From positions 1 through 64,000 of the forward strand of contig CAZQIZ010000001.1 in NCBI GenBank assembly GCA_964593585.1: a stretch of 64,000 nt of DNA, given 5' to 3'. The stretch is from JACQFV01 sp964593585 (GTDB lineage Bacteria; Zixibacteria; MSB-5A5; WJJR01). Position numbers and translations under genes: made by a program. Below, one piece after another: positions 59,377 to 64,000 of this stretch (position 1 is the first letter of the stretch; every line of letters begins with the position of its first letter). The notes beneath the pieces are model-generated. The model was not told where the DNA came from, ran no database searches, and saw only the letters and a list, made by a program, of their open reading frames with translations.

Positions 59377-61209
59377 ATGGCCACCACCACCGGCGCCGAA
59401 CGCCTCATTGCCGTCCTCCCCGAGCACCTGATCGACCAGATCGCGGCGGGGGAGGTGATCGAACGGCCCGCCTCGGTGGTGAAGGAACTGGTCGAGAATG
59501 CCCTCGATGCCCGTGCCGGCCAGATCGACATCGCCGTCAAGCAGGCGGGCGCCGAGGAAATCCGGGTTGTCGACAACGGCGTCGGGATGAGCCCAGCCGA
59601 CCTGCCGCAGGCGATCCTGCGGCATGCCACTTCGAAGATCCGCGACGCCGAAGACCTCGACGCGATCCTCACCTTTGGGTTCCGCGGCGAGGCGCTGGCG
59701 GCGATCGCCTCGATCGCGCACCTGGAGATCGTGTCGCGCCGTCGTCAGGATGAGGCGGCGGCGATGATGTTCTGGGAAGCGGGGACCCGCAGCGACAGCG
59801 GCATCATCGGGGCGCCGGTCGGGACCGCGGTCACCGTGCGCCATCTGTTCTACAACACTCCGGCGCGCCGCGAGTACCTGCGCGCGCCGACCACCGAGAT
59901 CAAGCGCATCATCGAGACCGTGACCGACTTCGCCGCCTGGCACCACCGGGTGGGTTTCACGCTCCTGCTTGATGACAAGCCGGCGTTGCAGGCCGCCCCG
60001 GCGGAGCGTCTGGAGGATCGTCTTGCCGAGCTCTTCGGCGCGCGCATTCGCGAGTTGCTGGTGCCGTTTTCCGCCGGCGACGCCGAACTCGGGGTCAGCG
60101 GGTTCGCCGGCAAACCGGAACTGTCGCGCTCATCGCGGGACCGGATTTTGCTCTATGTCAACGGACGCCGTGTCTGGTCGCAGTCGTTGCAGCACGCGGC
60201 GACCAATGCCTACGGCGAGACCATTCCCCGCGGGAGGTATCCGTTTGCGGTGATCGCCGTTGCGGTCAATCCGCGTCGGGTCGATGTCAATGTGCACCCG
60301 ACCAAACGCGAGGTCCGTTTCGCCCATGACCGCGCCGTCTACGATCTCATCTATTACGGCATCAACAAGGCGATCTTCGCTTCGCCGCGTACCGCTCCGA
60401 CCCTGGAGCTGAAGCCCTCCTATACGCCGCCGGTGACCAGCGAGCGATTGCCCTTCCCGCCGATCGCGGCCGACGATCCCGTCGCTTTGCACACTCCGGC
60501 AATTCCGTTGTCAATTGGGACCGACATGCCTCACGAGGCCGAGTCCATCGCAGAGCCCCACGCGCCGGTTGCTGACAGGGGAGAAGCGGACGCCGGCGTC
60601 ACGGATTCCCGTGACCAGCGGATGCAGGCGCAGGCCGTTCCCGATGTCGCCAGTTTCTGGCAGTTCCGCGATCTCTACATCGTGACCGTAGTCGGCGAGG
60701 AACTCTGGGTGATCGACCAGCACACCGCGCATGAACGCATCCAATATGAAGCCATCCTGCGCCGCGCGCTGGAGCGCCGTCCCGAAACCCAACGGATGCT
60801 CTTCCCGGAATCGATCGACCTTGAACCACGCGAATGGCAGACGTATGAGCAAGCCGGCGAAGTGGTTGCGTCGCTGGGATTCGAAGTGCGCACCTTCGGC
60901 CAGCGCACGGTCCTTTTGGAAGGGGTTCCCACCGGTTTGCGGGTGAAAAACCCGGTCATCCTCTTTCGTCGTGTGCTGGAAGATGTCGAGACCGCCCGTC
61001 GCGGCGGCGAGGACCTGCTCAAGGCGGCGGCCGCCTCGGCCGCCTGCCGTTCGGCGGTCATGTCGGGGGACCGTCTCAAGCCGGAGGAGATGCAGTCGCT
61101 GTTTGCGCGCCTCATGCACACCGAAAACCCGTTCTCGTGCCCGCATGGACGCCCCACCGTCGTGCGCATCCCGATTTTCGATTTCGACAAGAAGTTCTGC
61201 CGGGCGTAG
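59377..61209 (+). CDS. mutL: DNA mismatch repair protein MutL
   Basis: MutL links mismatch recognition to strand cutting. The 610-residue protein has the N-terminal GHKL ATPase motifs (NALDA, DNGVGM, TFGFRGEAL) and the family sequences HPTKREVRF in the transducer domain. The C-terminal dimer domain has DQHTAHERIQYE, which fits the endonuclease motif DQHx(2)Ex(4)E apart from Thr for Ala. ACRSAVMSGD and CPHGRPT supply the metal site. It is therefore expected to be a nicking MutL, as in bacteria without MutH. It lies 46 bases after mutS. Confidence 0.96.
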   Translation: MATTTGAERLIAVLPEHLIDQIAAGEVIERPASVVKELVENALDARAGQIDIAVKQAGAEEIRVVDNGVGMSPADLPQAILRHATSKIRDAEDLDAILTFGFRGEALAAIASIAHLEIVSRRRQDEAAAMMFWEAGTRSDSGIIGAPVGTAVTVRHLFYNTPARREYLRAPTTEIKRIIETVTDFAAWHHRVGFTLLLDDKPALQAAPAERLEDRLAELFGARIRELLVPFSAGDAELGVSGFAGKPELSRSSRDRILLYVNGRRVWSQSLQHAATNAYGETIPRGRYPFAVIAVAVNPRRVDVNVHPTKREVRFAHDRAVYDLIYYGINKAIFASPRTAPTLELKPSYTPPVTSERLPFPPIAADDPVALHTPAIPLSIGTDMPHEAESIAEPHAPVADRGEADAGVTDSRDQRMQAQAVPDVASFWQFRDLYIVTVVGEELWVIDQHTAHERIQYEAILRRALERRPETQRMLFPESIDLEPREWQTYEQAGEVVASLGFEVRTFGQRTVLLEGVPTGLRVKNPVILFRRVLEDVETARRGGEDLLKAAAASAACRSAVMSGDRLKPEEMQSLFARLMHTENPFSCPHGRPTVVRIPIFDFDKKFCRA

Positions 61210-61262
61210 TGTCCCGACGATTTCCATCAAGAAACAGGAGGGCGGACATTCCTGTCTGACCT

Positions 61263-61309
61263 GCCGTTTCCGATTGCGGGGCGCTTCTTGCCCTGCGATC
61301 GGAAGCGGC
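61263..61309. repeat. Stem-loop repeat A after mutL
   Basis: A 20-bp stem (61263-61282 with 61290-61309) contains 17 Watson-Crick and 3 G-U pairs around a 7-base loop. It follows the header GACATTCCTGTCTGACCTGC at 61245. A related element with a different stem sequence lies at 61517-61563. Confidence 0.65.
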
Positions 61310-61516
61310 ATTCTGCGGGAGGGCGACCCTGCCGCAACTATCGCCTCGTTCGGCGGGTCCCAAGAGCGGACCCACCTCACGAGGCGAAGGACAGACAAGA
61401 ATGTCTGTCCTCCTGAAGAACAAAGATTTCAACCCGGTCGCGTCAAAGAACGCCGCGGCCGGGTCGGCGTGACGGATTATTTGTTGAATAGGAAGTCAGA
61501 CATTCTTGTCTGACCT

Positions 61517-61563
61517 GCCATCGCCAATTGGGGGGCCGCTTTTGGGCCCCGATTGGCGATGGC
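61517..61563. repeat. Stem-loop repeat B before the lapB end
   Basis: A 17-bp stem (61517-61533 with 61547-61563) has one G-U pair, and follows the header GACATTCTTGTCTGACCTGC. The stem bases differ from repeat A but remain complementary. Between the two elements lies an inverted AGGACAGACA...TGTCTGTCCT hairpin near 61391. No gene was seen in this 371-base gap. Confidence 0.65.
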
Positions 61564-61580
61564 ATAGGGTCCGACACGCA

Positions 61581-62765
61581 TTACACTTTCGTGGTAGCCG
61601 ATTGCGAGGAGGTGCTCCACAGGCGGAAGGTGCCGACGCCTTTGCACTTGGCGCAGTACCAGGTCGCCTCATGTTCGCGATGGCCGCACTTGGAGCAGAT
61701 GTAATCGGTTTCGGAGAAGGCGGCGGCATCAAGCAGATGCTCGACCTCGCTGGCCACCTGCGGCCAGCGGTTCATCCGCGCCAGCGCGCTGATGATCCCG
61801 GCGCGCGCCGCCACGTTGTCGGAATCGATTTCCATCACGTGACGGTACTGCTGAATGGCGCGGTCGTATTCGCCCTTCTTGCGCGCCAAATCGGCCAGGC
61901 CGATTAATGCCGCGGTGTTGTTGGGATTTTTCTCGAGAATACGGTCATAGAACTTGGTGATCTCGCCGTACTGCCCCAACTCGAAATAGGCGCGCTCGAG
62001 ACGTCCGAAGACCAGATGCGCCGCGTCGGTGTGGGCGCTGGCCAGACGTGTCCACCACTCGACCGCCTCATCGGCACGGCCATCCTCCCAGTAGGCGTCG
62101 CCGAGGTAGAGCAGGGCGGGGATGCAATTGGGATCGTGGGAAAGCGCTTCCTTGTATTCGACGCGGGCCTCGTGCTTTTTGCCCTGCGCGGCCAGCTTGG
62201 TGCCGGCCAGCGTCTTGTAGAGCGCCAGCGATTGCCCGTCCTTCTGTCCCGAAATCTTCAACGCCGTCTTGCGCGCCTCGTAGGCCTCGTCGAACCGACC
62301 GGTGGATTCATAGAGCGACACCAGTTGCGTCGCCGCCCAGAGGTGCTCCTTGTCGATCTCGAGGATCTTCAGAAGCGAGCTTTCGGCGAGCTGATGGTTG
62401 GCGGCGGCGAGGTAGTCCTGCGCCAGCGCCTTGTGCACGGCGATCTGCGCCGACTTGGAGAGCCCCAGACGCAGCGTCAGCTCTTCGTGCACACGGATCG
62501 CGCGGTCGAACTTGCCGCGCTTGCGCAGCAGGTCGCCGAGCTTGAGGTAGGCGTCGATGTTGCCGGAATCCTCATTGGCGGTCATCTTCAGACGCTCGAA
62601 GGCGGTGTGATCGTCGCCATCGACCAGCGCCCGCAGCGCTTCCATGTACAGTTTGGGCGCCTGGCTCGTCCGACGGCGCGAGCTGCGGGTCCAGGCGTAG
62701 GCAAACAACGCCGCCCCGATCGCGAAAATCCAAAACACGCTCCAGCCGAATCCGGTAAAGTCCAT
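61581..62765 (-). CDS. lapB: LapB-like TPR protein with C-terminal zinc-ribbon (lipopolysaccharide assembly)
   Basis: LapB is a membrane-anchored TPR protein that helps control LPS synthesis, in E. coli by guiding LpxC degradation with FtsH. The 394-residue protein has an N-terminal helix (SVFWIFAIGAALFAYAWTR), about eight TPR repeats from residue 35 to 330 (AYLKLGDLLRKRGKFDRAI is one), and a rubredoxin-like C-terminus CSKCG...WYCAKCKGVG. The length matches E. coli LapB. It lies 48 bases after lapA on the same strand, as in many Gram-negatives. Whether it acts on LpxC here is not shown. Confidence 0.88.
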   Translation of the reverse strand: MDFTGFGWSVFWIFAIGAALFAYAWTRSSRRRTSQAPKLYMEALRALVDGDDHTAFERLKMTANEDSGNIDAYLKLGDLLRKRGKFDRAIRVHEELTLRLGLSKSAQIAVHKALAQDYLAAANHQLAESSLLKILEIDKEHLWAATQLVSLYESTGRFDEAYEARKTALKISGQKDGQSLALYKTLAGTKLAAQGKKHEARVEYKEALSHDPNCIPALLYLGDAYWEDGRADEAVEWWTRLASAHTDAAHLVFGRLERAYFELGQYGEITKFYDRILEKNPNNTAALIGLADLARKKGEYDRAIQQYRHVMEIDSDNVAARAGIISALARMNRWPQVASEVEHLLDAAAFSETDYICSKCGHREHEATWYCAKCKGVGTFRLWSTSSQSATTKV

Positions 62766-62813
62766 AGCGCGCCCTCGGTCTCAGTTCACCGGCACGGACA
62801 CTCCCTGTCAGGG

Positions 62814-63119
62814 CTAAATCTCATCCAGTTCTTCGATCGTGCGGTTGCGGTAGCTGGCCATCTCCGCCTCCAGCCGCTTGCGGGCGCGACGTTCGGCGCG
62901 CAGGTCGGCGTGCAAACGGAAGACATAGGTCAAGCCGAGGATCGCCGCCACCACCATCCCGGCCAGCATTGACCAGTAAACCAGCACCACCATCGGGACG
63001 TCATAGTACTGATGCCAGATCAGGTCCACGGTGCGGATGCGCGGGCCGGAGTTGTAGACGGAAAACCCGATGACGACCGCCAGGACGATCAAGAGTAGAA
63101 TTATGCGAACGACCCACAT
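62814..63119 (-). CDS. lapA: LapA-domain (DUF1049) membrane protein
   Basis: The 101-residue protein has two hydrophobic helices (IILLLIVLAVVIGFSVYN and VVLVYWSMLAGMVVAAILGL), the LapA-domain spacing, and a charged coiled-coil C-terminus (RLHADLRAERRARKRLEAEM). LapA partners LapB at the inner membrane in LPS assembly. It is followed by lapB and is preceded by a plausible promoter on the same strand. Confidence 0.85.
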   Translation of the reverse strand: MWVVRIILLLIVLAVVIGFSVYNSGPRIRTVDLIWHQYYDVPMVVLVYWSMLAGMVVAAILGLTYVFRLHADLRAERRARKRLEAEMASYRNRTIEELDEI

Positions 63120-63144
63120 AGGCGGCCCCCTGTGTCAATGCCGA

Positions 63145-63173
63145 AGTCTATCATGCTCTATCGGCCGGCGCAA
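63145..63173 (-). promoter_or_regulatory. Promoter of lapA-lapB
   Basis: On the minus strand TTGCGC (63168-63173) and TAGACT (63145-63150) are 17 bases apart. The leader to lapA would be about 20 bases, close to the minimum. Confidence 0.4.
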
Positions 63174-63210
63174 CCCAATTCGGAGCCGCGGGCGGCACAA
63201 AAAAATGAGG

Positions 63211-63239
63211 TTGAACGGGTTGCCCGAAGGTGATAACGT
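63211..63239 (+). promoter_or_regulatory. Likely promoter of tRNA-Arg
   Basis: TTGAAC (63211-63216) and TAACGT (63234-63239) are 17 bases apart and would start transcription about 45 bases before the tRNA. The match is moderate. Confidence 0.4.
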
Positions 63240-63289
63240 GTGTTTTCAGCCGCGCTGATTGGGTGCCATCCGGCCCGCGCGGCCGGCCT

Positions 63290-63361
63290 GCCCCCGTGGT
63301 GTAATGGATAACGCACCAGCCTCCGGAGCTGGTGATACAGGTTCGATTCCTGTCGGGGGTA
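63290..63361 (+). tRNA. tRNA-Arg (anticodon CCG)
   Basis: The sequence folds as a class I tRNA of 72 bases: acceptor GCCCCCG with CGGGGGT (first pair G-U), D arm GTGTAATGGATAAC, anticodon stem CCAGC/GCTGG with loop CTCCGGA, and T arm CAGGTTCGATTCCTG. The anticodon CCG reads the Arg codon CGG, which is abundant in these GC-rich genes. CCA is not encoded. Confidence 0.95.
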
Positions 63362-63370
63362 CTCTCGGCA

Positions 63371-64000
63371 ATGGACAGAACGCCCGCCGCCGGTCCGATC
63401 CCCGTCGCCATGCCGCCTGTGCCTGCCTTGCCACGCATCGCGGTGGTCATCCCGACGCTCAACGAGGCGCCGACGCTGCCGCAGACTCTGGCCGCGTTGG
63501 CCGTGCAGGACTACCCGGCGGAGTTGACCGAGATCCTCGTGCTCGACGGCGGCTCCAGCGACGGCACGCGGCAGATCGTCGCGGCGCACCATGGCCGACC
63601 GGTCCATCTGCTGGACAACCCCGGGCGCACGACCCCGGCGGCGATCAATCTGGCCCTGCGTCAGACCGATGCCGACGCGATCCTGTGGTTGTCAGGCCAT
63701 TGTCTCCTATCCCCGAACTATGTGTCGGCGGTGGCCGCGGCCTATGCCGAACGTCCGGGCCGTGTCTGCGGAGGACGTCTCGAGGTCCGTGGCCAGGGTT
63801 GGCGCGGACGTCTCAATGCGCTGCTTTTGTCCTCGCGCTTCGGCACCGGAGTTTCGCCGCTGCGGTTCGGGCGAAAACCCGGTCCGAGTGACTCGGTGAC
63901 CTTCGCGCTGTTTGACCGACAGATGCTCCTTGCAATGGGCGGGCTGGATGAATCGCTGGCGCGCAATCAGGACAACGATCTCTTCGGCCGTCTGCGCGAG
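63371..64000 (+). CDS. Glycosyltransferase family 2 (partial, continues past the window)
   Basis: The reading frame opens at ATG 63371, 9 bases after tRNA-Arg, and runs past the window end. The first 210 residues show a GT-A fold: IAVVIPTLNEAPTLPQTLAAL, the first Asp site LVLDGGSSDGT, NLALRQTDADAILWL, and NQDNDLFGRL at the cut end, which is the usual second acidic motif. GT2 enzymes of this kind, such as ExoA-type proteins, add sugars to polysaccharides. The 23-residue N-terminal stretch before the fold is proline-rich and not conserved. Confidence 0.88.
   Translation, partial: MDRTPAAGPIPVAMPPVPALPRIAVVIPTLNEAPTLPQTLAALAVQDYPAELTEILVLDGGSSDGTRQIVAAHHGRPVHLLDNPGRTTPAAINLALRQTDADAILWLSGHCLLSPNYVSAVAAAYAERPGRVCGGRLEVRGQGWRGRLNALLLSSRFGTGVSPLRFGRKPGPSDSVTFALFDRQMLLAMGGLDESLARNQDNDLFGRLRE

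Overview
The window reads as one stretch of a high-GC, Gram-negative bacterial chromosome, probably a contig from an uncultivated lineage. The Gram-negative reading rests on LapA/LapB-like proteins, a membrane-anchored SurA/PpiD-type foldase, MlaE/MlaF and several lipoproteins. The mix of thrombospondin-3 and dockerin-like secreted proteins, DUF2723 glycan proteins and many dispersed GC-rich intergenic repeats resembles FCB-related candidate phyla such as Zixibacteria. That placement is an inference and no marker here proves it.

Layout. Bases 1-5089 hold a type III restriction-modification locus: the 3' part of mod, an ORF6N-domain gene, and res. The ORF6N gene carries a palindrome both upstream of its start and inside its coding sequence. 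Bases 5218-9646 hold a secreted calcium-repeat protein with a strong promoter, tRNA-Leu(CAA), an orphan membrane histidine kinase and a nuclease-like lipoprotein. Bases 9776-13863 are a riboflavin operon (promoter, FMN riboswitch, attenuator, ribD-ribE-ribBA-ribH), followed by nusB. Bases 14383-22507 are a cell-surface glycan block (DUF2723 protein, GT4, flippase-like membrane protein, GT39-like enzyme, Gfo/Idh/MocA oxidoreductase). Then come dnaB, an 860-bp array of GC-rich direct repeats, mlaE-mlaF, a frameshifted terC and radA.

Bases 29497-34197 form a translation and RNA block (tgt, yajC, def, fmt, rng). Next are an envelope foldase, an M23 peptidase, a rhomboid protease, carbamate kinase and a CCA-adding/poly(A) polymerase family enzyme. 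Central carbon genes follow (sucC-sucD, ndk, larA, mdh, icd), interrupted by a CPBP protease and a duplicated-domain lipoprotein. Bases 51245-55353 hold efp and, on the other strand, a lytic transglycosylase-sppA-HU-COX24-type cluster. The window closes with miaA divergent from mutS-mutL, lapA-lapB, tRNA-Arg(CCG) and the start of a GT2 glycosyltransferase.

Most of the window is ordinary housekeeping chromosome. The points that stand out are the paired palindromes of the ORF6N gene, an elongation factor P with Gln-Arg-Arg where the modified Lys normally sits, a lysine-rich histone-H1-like tail on succinyl-CoA ligase alpha, paired stem-loops with diverged but still complementary stems after mutL, a possible ATC start codon, and a 31-codon COX24-type gene. 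No CRISPR array, intact insertion sequence, prophage or rRNA gene was seen.
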